A stretch of 61,079 nucleotides of DNA from the NCBI GenBank assembly GCA_020634555.1, contig JACKBK010000021.1, forward strand, positions 1-61,079, in the 5' to 3' direction. The notes beneath the pieces are model-generated. The model saw only the letters and a program-made list of their open reading frames with translations. It did no database searches and had not been told where the DNA came from. This DNA comes from Caldilineae bacterium. Lineage in GTDB: Bacteria; Chloroflexota; Anaerolineae; JAAEKA01. Positions 42,684-50,757 of the stretch are shown in pieces (position 1 is the first letter of the stretch; each line of letters starts with the position of its first letter). The position numbers and the translations under genes are program-made.

Positions 42684-42776
42684 GACGTTCAACTTTGTGA
42701 AAAAGTTAAGCGTCTCCCGGGTCGAGTTGTCGTCGAGTTGCACCGGCAGTTGGACTTTGCCAAAAAGTCGAGCTGC
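42684..42776 (+). repeat. Two degenerate hairpins of the GAAGTTCGAC family in a 5' leader
   Basis: GACGTTCAACTTT (42684-42696) with AAAGTTAAGCGTC (42702-42714) and GCAGTTGGACTTT (42746-42758) with AAAGTCGAGCTGC (42764-42776). Each has one G-T pair and one mismatch. They lie between the -10 box and the esterase start, so they would be in the mRNA leader. Confidence 0.6.
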
Positions 42777-42806
42777 TTCAGTCTGAGTCGAATCGTAAGA
42801 GTTATC

Positions 42807-45584
42807 ATGAGCAACGTTTTCAATCAGCGGCCCGCGAGGGCCGTTTCTCTCGCTGTCCGAATCAAGGACTGGCAGTTCTTTCGAGGACTGCCAGTCCTGC
42901 TTGTCCTCATCCTGCTGGCCGTGCTGTTGGCGGTTTCTGTCCGCGTTGGATGGGCCCGGCCGGCCGGCAACGCGGCCACACAGGTCTACCCGCCGGCCGC
43001 CATTCCGCAGGGCACGATCACGTCCACCAGTTCCGACTGCCTGTGGATCGGCTATACCCCATTTGGCGTCGAGGACAATGCCGAATTCGATCTCTACCTG
43101 GCATGGTCGGGAACGATCACCAGTGCGCGGCTGGTAGCTGATGAGTTCAACGTCGGCCGGCTCAACGACATCTACCTCAACGACCAGCTCATCGGACACA
43201 GCATCATCGACGGCTCGGCCACCAACGGTACCTATTGCACGCCCAACGCCGGCGCGACCCAGGAGTGGACGCTGGACCCGGCCGTTCTGCAGCAGGGGAT
43301 GAACCACCTGCGACTGACAACCGGCGTCCGCCCCAACGGCGACATCGACGAATGGGGTGTTGTCAACGCGCATCTGGTCATCGAAGGACCTGACATCACC
43401 GGACCGCAGGTCATCGATTTTATCTTTACCAGCACCTACGATGGCAGCGCACAGCCGGCTGTGGTACAGATACCCTCCAGCTATCAGGCCAGCCAGCCGA
43501 CGCCGTTGCTGGTGGCGCTGCACGGCTGGGGAGACAATCGCTGGACAGCGCTGGGCGACTACGGCGCGGAGGCCAACCAGGCCGGCTGGCTGCTGGCCGC
43601 ACCCGACATGCACGGCGAGCACAACCCCTACCCCCGCCCGCCCAGCGAACATCCCCTCGCCTCGCGGGCCAGCCAGCAGGACGTGCTCGACACCATCCAG
43701 TGGGTGAGCGAGCGCTACAACGTCGATCCCAGCCGCATCTACCTGGCCGGACAGTCGTTGGGCGGCCAGATCGCGCTGGTAACAGCCGCCAAGAACCAGG
43801 GCCTTTTCGCCGCTGTAATCGATGACCGTGGCCCCACCGAGTTGGCCCAGTGGTACGAGGAATCGCCTGTCTGGCGGCAACTGCTCATCGAGGAAGAGGT
43901 CGGCGGGCCGCCAGAGGAGGGCACCTATTTCGAATATCAGCGCCGCTCTCCCATCACCTTCGCCCGCAATCTGGGAAGCACGCAACTGCGCATCTATCAG
44001 GCACAACAAGACACAGTGGTTCTGCCGCACCACTCCGACGATATGCTGGCAGCCATTCAGTCCGAACATCCGGCCGCGCCGGTCACGCTGACCACCTTCC
44101 CCGGCGACCATGTGACTCCCGTACCAGGCGGCAACACCAGCAAGCTTCAGTGGCTGGCGGGGTATACCCTGGGCCAGCCGCCCGCGCAGATCGAAGCAAT
44201 CAGCGACACCTCAGCCACAGTTTGGTGGGTACGGCTGACGCAGCGCGGCGCGCAGGAACGTTGGAGCGAGCTGCGCGGCGAACTGGGCTTGAACAACACG
44301 ATTACCCTGCACACCCTCGACATCTACGGCGTGGACGTGCAAATCGATCTGGCCGCGCTGGGACTGCCCAACACCCGCTATGTTGTCGAGGATGTGGCCG
44401 TAGACCAGGCGACCTACAGCGCGCAGGCCCTCAACCCGGTCGACGGCAAGCTGACGCTGTCGCTCAGCTCGGGGGCGCACCGATTGACAATCTACCCCGG
44501 CCAGTCGCCGGTACCTATGGCAACTCTGACCTTGCAGGAAGGGATCAGCGGCTACAGCGGCGCGGCCGATGGCTATCTCGATTCGTGGAATCCCACCGTC
44601 GCCAACGGCGGCGCGCAGAAGTTCCGCGTGCGCTCGCCCAACACATTCAACGGCTTGATACGTTTTGACCTGAGCAGCGTGCCGCAGCAGGCGCTGGCGA
44701 CAGGCGTCCGCTTCGCAGCCCTCAGCATGTACGTCACCGGGCGCAGCAACAACAACGTCGCCACGGTGGATGCCTACCCGCTAAACCGGTCCTGGAACGA
44801 ATACCAGGCCACCTGGCTGCAAGCCGCAAGCGGCCAGAGCTGGAGCCAGCCGGGCGCCAACGGCGTACCGTCCGACCGCAGCGGGACTCCGGTTGACAGC
44901 CGTGCGCTGGACAACATCAACTACCGTTGGGGCCTCGACCTGACCGACTCCGTCACCAGTTGGCTGACTAGCCCGTCCAGCAACCAGGGCCTGCTGCTGC
45001 GTAGCGACGATCCGTCGGTGCAATACGACATGGCTTCCAGCGAGTATCCGACGGTGGATCAACGCCCCAAGATGTTGATCGTCTATCCACTCTACACGCC
45101 GACGCCGACGCCTACCAACACACCGACGTTGACACCGACGCCCACCCGTACGCCAACGCCAACCCGCACGCCGACGCCCACAGCCACGCCAACCCGCACA
45201 CCAACACCGACCAATACGCCCACAGCCACGCCAACCAACACACCGGTCATCGGCGGCATTCAAGGGGTCGTGTGGCGCGATAGCAACCACAACCAGGCGC
45301 GCGATGCCGGCGAGTCGGGCATACCTGGCGTTGCGGTGACGTTACGGCTGGAAAACACCGTCGTCAGCCAGACGACCACCGGCAGCGACGGCAGCTACGG
45401 TTTCGGCAATCTGGCCGTCAACCAAAACTACACCGTCGTCGAGACCGACCCAAGCTACTACGTCTCAACCACGACCAACCAGGTGGTAGTGCTGGTTCCG
45501 GCCGGCGCCACCTTGCAGGTCGATTTCGGCGACGCTTACAGCCCGCCAGTCTATCTCCCGATGATCTCCAGAAAGACTGGTTGA
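42807..45584 (+). CDS. Large secreted esterase-like protein with DNRLRE-type and SdrD B-like domains
   Basis: 925 residues from ATG 42807. One N-terminal membrane/signal segment (about 30-50). Residues 60-205 form a beta-rich carbohydrate-binding-like domain. An alpha/beta hydrolase (about 210-455) has LLVALHGWGDNRW, the nucleophile elbow YLAGQSLGGQ, and late His in PGDHVTPVP, like PHB depolymerase/feruloyl esterases. About 590-755 resembles a DNRLRE module (GLIRFDLSSVP, WNEYQATWLQA). A PTPTPTRTP linker leads to an SdrD B-like domain (GVVWRDSNHNQARDAGESGI) and the tail VYLPMISRKTG, a C-terminal pattern recurrent in Chloroflexota exoproteins. It probably hydrolyses an ester in a polymer outside the cell. 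Confidence 0.8.
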   Translation: MSNVFNQRPARAVSLAVRIKDWQFFRGLPVLLVLILLAVLLAVSVRVGWARPAGNAATQVYPPAAIPQGTITSTSSDCLWIGYTPFGVEDNAEFDLYLAWSGTITSARLVADEFNVGRLNDIYLNDQLIGHSIIDGSATNGTYCTPNAGATQEWTLDPAVLQQGMNHLRLTTGVRPNGDIDEWGVVNAHLVIEGPDITGPQVIDFIFTSTYDGSAQPAVVQIPSSYQASQPTPLLVALHGWGDNRWTALGDYGAEANQAGWLLAAPDMHGEHNPYPRPPSEHPLASRASQQDVLDTIQWVSERYNVDPSRIYLAGQSLGGQIALVTAAKNQGLFAAVIDDRGPTELAQWYEESPVWRQLLIEEEVGGPPEEGTYFEYQRRSPITFARNLGSTQLRIYQAQQDTVVLPHHSDDMLAAIQSEHPAAPVTLTTFPGDHVTPVPGGNTSKLQWLAGYTLGQPPAQIEAISDTSATVWWVRLTQRGAQERWSELRGELGLNNTITLHTLDIYGVDVQIDLAALGLPNTRYVVEDVAVDQATYSAQALNPVDGKLTLSLSSGAHRLTIYPGQSPVPMATLTLQEGISGYSGAADGYLDSWNPTVANGGAQKFRVRSPNTFNGLIRFDLSSVPQQALATGVRFAALSMYVTGRSNNNVATVDAYPLNRSWNEYQATWLQAASGQSWSQPGANGVPSDRSGTPVDSRALDNINYRWGLDLTDSVTSWLTSPSSNQGLLLRSDDPSVQYDMASSEYPTVDQRPKMLIVYPLYTPTPTPTNTPTLTPTPTRTPTPTRTPTPTATPTRTPTPTNTPTATPTNTPVIGGIQGVVWRDSNHNQARDAGESGIPGVAVTLRLENTVVSQTTTGSDGSYGFGNLAVNQNYTVVETDPSYYVSTTTNQVVVLVPAGATLQVDFGDAYSPPVYLPMISRKTG

Positions 45585-45622
45585 GAAGTCCTTTCGGTTT
45601 CTTCCAGACACCAGGAACAACA

Positions 45623-46324
45623 GTGGACTTCGAAGCCTTCTACGACACCTACTGGCAAGGCCAGGGCGACACGTTCGATGCCCAACGCCAGGGGATGCTG
45701 GTCCGGCATGTGCGGCCAGACGACACCGTGCTGCACGTCGATTGCGGGCCGGGAGTTTTAACAGCGCGATTAGCTGCGCTGGGCGCGTCGGTGATGGGAA
45801 CCGATCTGTCGTCTGAAGCGCTGCGGCGGGCCCGCGGCCGCGGCCTTGCCGTGCAGCAAGTCAACTTGGACCGGGAACCGCTGCCCTTCGCCGATGCCGC
45901 GTTCAGCGTCGTCCTCAGCGACTCGCAGATCGAGCATCGGGTCGATTTCGACCATTATCTGGACGAGTGTGTGCGCGTGTTGCGGCCTGGCGGCCGGCTG
46001 GTACTGTGCGTCCCCAACACGGCCCATTGGCGAGTGCGCTGGTGGCTGCTGAGGGGCAGCTTTCCCTATGTTCCCAACACGCCGACCGACTGGCTGCACC
46101 TGCGCTTCTTTACGTTGCCCGACCTGGCAGGCTTGTTGAGCCGCCGCGGCATGGCGCTGGCCGATGTGGACGGCTACCCAAGTTTGTGGGTGAAGGGGCT
46201 GTATCCGGCGTGGCTGGGGCGCGGCCGGCCGGCGCGCGTCTACGAGTTGCTGACCGCGCTGCGACCGACACTTTTCGCCCGCGACTTAATTCTGGTAGCC
46301 GTCAAGCGGGGAGACAGGGAGTGA
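45623..46324 (+). CDS. Class I SAM-dependent methyltransferase
   Basis: 233 residues from GTG 45623 (AGGAA five bases upstream); TTG 45581, which overlaps the preceding stop, is an alternative. VLHVDCGPGVLTARLAALGA is motif I, where the usual GxGxG is DCGPG; VMGTDLSSEAL supplies the acidic residue for the ribose; VVLSDSQIEHRVDFDHYLDE and VLRPGGRLVLCVPN complete the fold. Type 11/23 methyltransferases of this kind modify polysaccharide or lipid intermediates. It is co-transcribed with the flippase (GTGA overlap). Confidence 0.9.
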   Translation: MDFEAFYDTYWQGQGDTFDAQRQGMLVRHVRPDDTVLHVDCGPGVLTARLAALGASVMGTDLSSEALRRARGRGLAVQQVNLDREPLPFADAAFSVVLSDSQIEHRVDFDHYLDECVRVLRPGGRLVLCVPNTAHWRVRWWLLRGSFPYVPNTPTDWLHLRFFTLPDLAGLLSRRGMALADVDGYPSLWVKGLYPAWLGRGRPARVYELLTALRPTLFARDLILVAVKRGDRE

Positions 46325-47784
46325 CGCTGCGCGGCAAGGTGTCCCGCGGCGTGCTTTGGGAAGGCGGCGCGATGCTGGTCAATCGCGGCGTCGGGTTTCT
46401 GGTCAGCCTGTTGCTGGCGCGGCTGTTGGCGCCGGAGTTCTTCGGCCTGCTGGCCATTGCCATGCTGGCCATCAACTCGCTGGTGTTCTTGCAGGAATTG
46501 GGCTTCGGCTCGGCGCTGATCTATCGCCAGGATGATGTAGATGCGGCAGCCAACACAGCCCACTGGACGGTGATCAGCAGCAGCGTCCTGCTGTACGTGG
46601 CGGCCTTCATCCTCGCGCCGCTGGTGGCACAGTTCTTTCGCAATCCCCAGGTGACGCCGGTGCTGCGGGTGCTGGCGCTGACGATTGTCATCAGCAGCTT
46701 CAGCCGCGTGCCCTATACCTTACTGTTCAAGGATCTGGACTTCCGCAAGAAGGTGATCCCGGAGTTCGTCGGCTCGCTGGTCGGCAACATCTGCGCCGTG
46801 CTGCTGGCAGTGGCGGGCTGGAACATCTGGGCCTTGGTGGCCGGCGAGCTGATCAACGCTTCGGTGACGACCATCACCATGTTCATCGTCTCGCCCTGGC
46901 GGCCGCGATTGCAGTTCGAAGTCAGGCTGTTCAAGGAGCTGTTTGGCTACGGCAAGCATATCGCTGCCAGCCAGGTGCTGATCTTCGGCGTCACCAACGT
47001 GGACGACCTGTTCGTGGGGCGAATGCTGGGAGATGCCGCGCTGGGCTACTATGGCATGGCTTACAGCATCTCCAACACGCCGGCCACAAACATCACCCGG
47101 CTGGTGACGCGGGTCACGTTCCCGGCATTCAGCAAGATGCAGACCGACGCGGCGCGGATGAGGAAGGCCTACTTCGAGGTCGTCCATCGGGTCTCGGTGG
47201 TTGCGATGCCGATCGCCATCGTGACGATCGTCTTTGCCAGCGACTTCGTTCACATCCTGCTGACCGATAAGTGGGCGCCGGCCATCGTGCCGATGCAGAT
47301 TCTGGCCGTCTACGGGCTGATCCGCTCGATTGCCGCCAACATGGGCATTATCTTCCAGTCGGGCGGCAAGCCGCAGTGGTTGTCCAGCATCGCGCTCTGG
47401 CGGCTGATTACGATGACAGCCTTGCTCTATCCTGCCATTCGCTGGGGCGGTCTGATCGGAGTCTGTGTCCTGTCGACGGCTGTGGCAGTGGTGGATTTTG
47501 GCATCTCCGCGTACATGGTTGATAAGATCATCGAGGCGAGGATGGCGACCTATCTGCACCTGTTGACGCCGCTGTTTGTGTATTCGCTGCTGGCTGCCGG
47601 AATTGGCTACGGAGCGGAACAGGTGTTACTATCTCTGGGCATATGGCCCGTTGCCGCGCTGGTGACCGCCGGTGTGGTCGTGGTAGCAGTCTACGGGCTG
47701 CTGGCCTGGTGGCGAGACACGCAAGTGCGCGCAGAGGGTCTCAAGCTGCTGGCCTGGCTACAGCGCAGCCGCTCGCGAGCATAG
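46321..47784 (+). CDS. Polysaccharide flippase (Wzx/MOP superfamily)
   Basis: 487 residues from GTG 46321, overlapping the stop of the methyltransferase and preceded by GGGAG. Twelve to fourteen membrane segments are visible. LWEGGAMLVNRGVGFLVSLL and LAPEFFGLLAIAMLAINSL match the start of lipopolysaccharide biosynthesis proteins; LFGYGKHIAASQVL begins the second half. MOP flippases turn lipid-linked sugar units across the membrane. With the downstream Wzz-like protein it points to a Wzx/Wzy-type exopolysaccharide system, although no Wzy polymerase is seen here. Confidence 0.92.
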   Translation: MTLRGKVSRGVLWEGGAMLVNRGVGFLVSLLLARLLAPEFFGLLAIAMLAINSLVFLQELGFGSALIYRQDDVDAAANTAHWTVISSSVLLYVAAFILAPLVAQFFRNPQVTPVLRVLALTIVISSFSRVPYTLLFKDLDFRKKVIPEFVGSLVGNICAVLLAVAGWNIWALVAGELINASVTTITMFIVSPWRPRLQFEVRLFKELFGYGKHIAASQVLIFGVTNVDDLFVGRMLGDAALGYYGMAYSISNTPATNITRLVTRVTFPAFSKMQTDAARMRKAYFEVVHRVSVVAMPIAIVTIVFASDFVHILLTDKWAPAIVPMQILAVYGLIRSIAANMGIIFQSGGKPQWLSSIALWRLITMTALLYPAIRWGGLIGVCVLSTAVAVVDFGISAYMVDKIIEARMATYLHLLTPLFVYSLLAAGIGYGAEQVLLSLGIWPVAALVTAGVVVVAVYGLLAWWRDTQVRAEGLKLLAWLQRSRSRA

Positions 47785-47932
47785 AAGCCCGACTTTTTCG
47801 GCAACATCGAGTTTCAAAAACAGCGCACCCGATGCCAGATCGAAGCTCGACTTTTTCGGCAACGTCGAGCTTCTGAAGACAGCGCACCCGATGCCGCAGA
47901 GAAGTTCGACTTTTTCGGGAAAGTCGAACTTC
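47784..47932 (+). repeat. Array of three hairpins of the GAAGTTCGAC family, period about 59 bp
   Basis: Hairpins at 47784-47815 (imperfect), 47842-47873 (GAAGCTCGAC/GTCGAGCTTC) and 47901-47932 (GAAGTTCGACTTT/AAAGTCGAACTTC), each with a TTTTTCGG-like loop. The spacers also repeat (CAGCGCACCCGATGCC at about 47820 and 47880). A C-G pair in the second stem is T-A in the third. The array lies inside the polysaccharide gene group, between flippase and chain-length genes. Confidence 0.8.
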
Positions 47933-47946
47933 TTGGAAGAGGACAA

Positions 47947-49206
47947 ATGGACCAGACAAACGAACTTGTTGAAATTTCAGAATCTACAGAGGCTTCAGGG
48001 CAAGGTGGCCGTTCGATTGCCGCCATACTGCGACGACGCTGGTGGATCATCGCGCTGTTCGTGGTCGGCGCGGTCGTGGTGACCGCCGCCGTCGCGCTGA
48101 CGGCCGCGCCGGTCTACCGCTCGACGCTGCGCATGCAGGCCCAGGCGCTGGACGAGCAGGATGTCACGCTCTACACGCGCCTCAATGTCGGCGGCGCGAC
48201 GGATCAGATCGCGGTTGCCCAAGCCAACTTCGACGACGTGCTGCGCAGTTCGCTGGTCGCCTGGCGCACCATCAACGACCTGGGCTTAAGCATCAGCGCC
48301 GATACTCTGTTGTCCGGTCTCGAGACAACCCAGGCAGGCGATTTCGTGTCGGTCTCCTACGAGGGCAGTTCACCGCAGGAAGCCATGGATGTGCTCAACA
48401 AACACGTCGAGAACGCGCTGGCCTACTACAACGAGTTGACGGCGCGGCCGGCGGCCGCGGCCGGCCAGTTCATCCAGAGCGAGGCTGCCGCACAGGCCAA
48501 GACTCTTACCGCCGCACAGGATGCCCTCTTGCAGTTCCAACTGGAGCACAACGTCGGCGACCTGCCGCGCGAGATCAACGCAGTGCAGGATGTGTTGCGC
48601 AATCTGGAGTCCGAGCGCGACGCCGCGTTGGTGGACACCCGCCAGGCAGACACCCTGGCAACCCAATACAACCGGTTTGCCGCCGATACCGAGGATGAAC
48701 TGACGGCTGTTGAGGAATCTCTGGCAACGGTCATCAGCGATACGGTGGAAGGGGATGCAGCAGGGCTGGCGAGGATCGACCAGATGCAGCAAACTGTCAA
48801 GAATCTTGGCAGTGAGATATACGGATTCAGGTCCTCGGAGCAGGAACAGATGGCTGCTGCTGCCGCGCTGCGGGCGGTAATCGCCGAAAATGAGAGTATC
48901 ATCAGCCAGCGCAGCGCCGACCTGACCCGGTTGATCGGCCTGAGCAGCGAGTACAACCGGCTGGTGGACGCAGTGGCAAGCGCCCAGGGCGACCAGGAGT
49001 TCCTGCGCGCTAAGGCGGTCGAAGCTCGTCTCAAGGAGAGCCAAAGCCGTGAGGTGGGCGCGTTGCAGGTGGTGGAACCGGCCTTCCTCCCCAGTGCGCC
49101 GGCCAACCCACCGGTGTTGCGTCTGATCCTGCTGGCCGGGCTGATTGCTCTGTTGCTGGCTGTGGTCGTGGTGCTGCTGCTGGAGCTGGTGCGGCCGTCC
49201 TCGTGA
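47947..49206 (+). CDS. Wzz/chain-length-determinant-like polysaccharide protein
   Basis: 419 residues. Two membrane segments bound a large extracytoplasmic coiled-coil domain: about 35-57 (WWIIALFVVGAVVVTAAVAL) and about 388-412 (LRLILLAGLIALLLAVVVVL). The sequence PAFLPSAPANPPVLR before the last segment is the Pro-rich Wzz signature. No tyrosine-kinase domain is attached. Such proteins set the length of polymer chains made by Wzy or steer export. GGAAGAGG lies before the ATG. It is preceded by the three-hairpin array. Confidence 0.88.
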   Translation: MDQTNELVEISESTEASGQGGRSIAAILRRRWWIIALFVVGAVVVTAAVALTAAPVYRSTLRMQAQALDEQDVTLYTRLNVGGATDQIAVAQANFDDVLRSSLVAWRTINDLGLSISADTLLSGLETTQAGDFVSVSYEGSSPQEAMDVLNKHVENALAYYNELTARPAAAAGQFIQSEAAAQAKTLTAAQDALLQFQLEHNVGDLPREINAVQDVLRNLESERDAALVDTRQADTLATQYNRFAADTEDELTAVEESLATVISDTVEGDAAGLARIDQMQQTVKNLGSEIYGFRSSEQEQMAAAAALRAVIAENESIISQRSADLTRLIGLSSEYNRLVDAVASAQGDQEFLRAKAVEARLKESQSREVGALQVVEPAFLPSAPANPPVLRLILLAGLIALLLAVVVVLLLELVRPSS

Positions 49207-49237
49207 CAGACAAAAGTTCGCCATCCGAGGAACTGCG

Positions 49238-49999
49238 TTGAAGACTTGGAAAAAGATACTTCTTACAGCAATCGCTGTCGTGGCCGTGATTCTGGTCATC
49301 GCCGGTCTCGGCTTCGTGATTTGGGGGAGCACACCTCTTGGCCCCATGCCGGCCGCGTTGGTCGCGATGCAGTCTGACGCACAGGTGCAGGTAACGACCG
49401 ATCCATGGTTGTCGTTCATTCCTGCCCAGGATGCGCAGAACACCGGCCTCATCTTCTACCCCGGCGGCCACGTCGATCCAAGGTCCTACGCTCCGATGGC
49501 GCGTACAATCGCCGAAGCGGGCTACCCGGTGGTGATCGTGCCGATGCCGTTGAACCTGGCCGTCTTCGGCATCGATAAAGCAACCGACGTGATCGCTGCT
49601 ACCCCGGAGGTGGAAAACTGGGTGATCGGCGGGCATTCACTGGGCGGCTCGATGGCGGCCAGTTTCATCCACAACAACCCGGACGCGGTGGACGGGCTGG
49701 TGTTACTGGCCTCGTATCCAGCGGGGAGCGATGATCTGTCTGGGTTGTCGTCGCTGGCCGCCGCTTCGCTTTCCGCGTCGGAGGATGGGCTGGCCACGCC
49801 GACCGACATCGAGAACAGCCGCCCACTGTTGCCCCCATCGACGACCTGGCTGGAGATTCAAGGCGGGAACCATGCCCAGTTCGGTTATTATGGCGAGCAG
49901 CCGGGCGACGGTAGTGCGACAATCAGTCGCGAGGATCAGCAACGCCAGATGATCGACGCAGTCCTGAGCCTGCTGGGCGCCGCGGACTCAGGCTCTTGA
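49238..49999 (+). CDS. Alpha/beta hydrolase, membrane-anchored
   Basis: 253 residues from TTG 49238, with GAGG seven bases upstream; no better start exists. An N-terminal membrane anchor (about 6-28) is followed by an alpha/beta-hydrolase_5 domain: LIFYPGGHVDPRSYAPMA (oxyanion region), nucleophile Ser in VIGGHSLGGSMA, SYPAGSDDLSG, and His in IQGGNHAQFGYYGEQ. Substrate unknown; the domain sits outside the membrane by topology. It follows the Wzz-like gene by 31 bp. Confidence 0.87.
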   Translation: MKTWKKILLTAIAVVAVILVIAGLGFVIWGSTPLGPMPAALVAMQSDAQVQVTTDPWLSFIPAQDAQNTGLIFYPGGHVDPRSYAPMARTIAEAGYPVVIVPMPLNLAVFGIDKATDVIAATPEVENWVIGGHSLGGSMAASFIHNNPDAVDGLVLLASYPAGSDDLSGLSSLAAASLSASEDGLATPTDIENSRPLLPPSTTWLEIQGGNHAQFGYYGEQPGDGSATISREDQQRQMIDAVLSLLGAADSGS

Positions 50000-50123
50000 T
50001 GGAAGAACCGGGCAAGAGTAAGCGCTAGAACACCTGACCGTAATCACGCCGCCCAACAACAATGGCGTTTTCGGTTAAGATAATATTGAACGCTCGACCA
50101 TTCACAAAAAGATTAGAACCTTC

Positions 50124-50609
50124 ATGGCCCATCGAACGCCCGACGGCGAAGCGCCGGATTTCACCCGGACCGACACGCACGGCAACCAGATCCGCCTCTC
50201 AGATTACAAAAACCGTCTCAACGTGGTCCTGGTCTTCAACCGGGGCTTTGCCTGACCGTATTGCCGCAGGCATATGGCGCAGTTGCGTCAGGATTACTCA
50301 CGGTTCACCGAGCGCGACGCCGAAATCCTGGTGGTCGGTCCGGACAACATGGACGCATTCGCGGCCTACTGGAAGAAGGAGGCGCTGCCCTTTGTTGGTC
50401 TGGCCGATCCCGATCACACGGTGGCCGATCTCTATGGCCAGCAAGTTAAGTTGCTGAAGTTGGGCCGTTTGCCGGCGCTGATGGTCATCGACAAACAAGG
50501 TCAGATCAGGTTTAAGCACTACGGTAACTCCATGAGCGATATCGTGTCCAACAGCGACCTTCTGGCTGTGCTGGATGAGATAAACGCAGACGACAAGGTT
50601 GCTGCCTGA
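50124..50609 (+). CDS. Peroxiredoxin-like thioredoxin-fold protein, candidate selenoprotein (in-frame TGA at codon 44)
   Basis: One continuous frame of 162 codons from ATG 50124 to the stop at 50609 is interrupted only by TGA at 50253-50255. Around it the protein reads VVLVFNRGFA-[TGA]-PYCRRHMAQLRQDY. AhpC/TSA-type relatives have Cys at that place (CPYC), so selenocysteine (U-P-Y-C) is the simplest reading. The codons before (PDFTRTDTHGNQIRLSDYKN) and after (EILVVGPDNMDAFAAYW, LPALMVIDKQGQIRFKHYG) are all in the same frame and complete the fold. A SECIS-like hairpin follows the TGA. The enzyme would reduce peroxides. A sequencing change of a Cys codon (TGC or TGT) to TGA cannot be excluded, nor can a real nonsense mutation. 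Confidence 0.75.
50275..50290 (+). promoter_or_regulatory. SECIS-like hairpin downstream of the in-frame TGA
   Basis: TGGCGC (50275-50280) pairs with GCGTCA (50285-50290), one G-U pair, closing the loop AGUU. G is the second loop base, and 25 nt separate the TGA from the loop, within the 16-37 nt and G-in-first-two pattern described for bacterial SECIS. A wider pair CCTGAC (50251-50256) with GTCAGG (50287-50292) competes and covers the TGA itself. Confidence 0.55.
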
Positions 50610-50757
50610 CACAGACCAGCAAACGCATCTTTGAAAGGTAAACAAACAATCCGCCGAAGCGACTACCAACCGGAAACCCGGCGCCGAAACGACCTGTGGC
50701 GCCATGGCGTTGCAAGCTTTGCAATCGCCACAGAATCGCTTCGAGCGGATACGCACT

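Noticed and set aside
42657..44111. 484-codon minus-strand frame opposite the esterase
   Set aside because: Antisense shadow; the plus strand has a signal peptide, catalytic motifs and modular domains.
45967..46320. N-terminal extension of the flippase back to 45967
   Set aside because: It overlaps the methyltransferase in another frame; GTG 46321 with GGGAG and stop overlap is the natural start.
47784..47932. CRISPR-like array (three repeats with regular spacing)
   Set aside because: Each unit is itself a full hairpin, spacers are alike rather than unique, there are only three units and no cas genes.
50062..50457. 131-codon frame starting before the peroxiredoxin-like gene
   Set aside because: It is in another frame, Arg/Pro/Ser-rich and without homology; the true frame is the one with the in-frame TGA.
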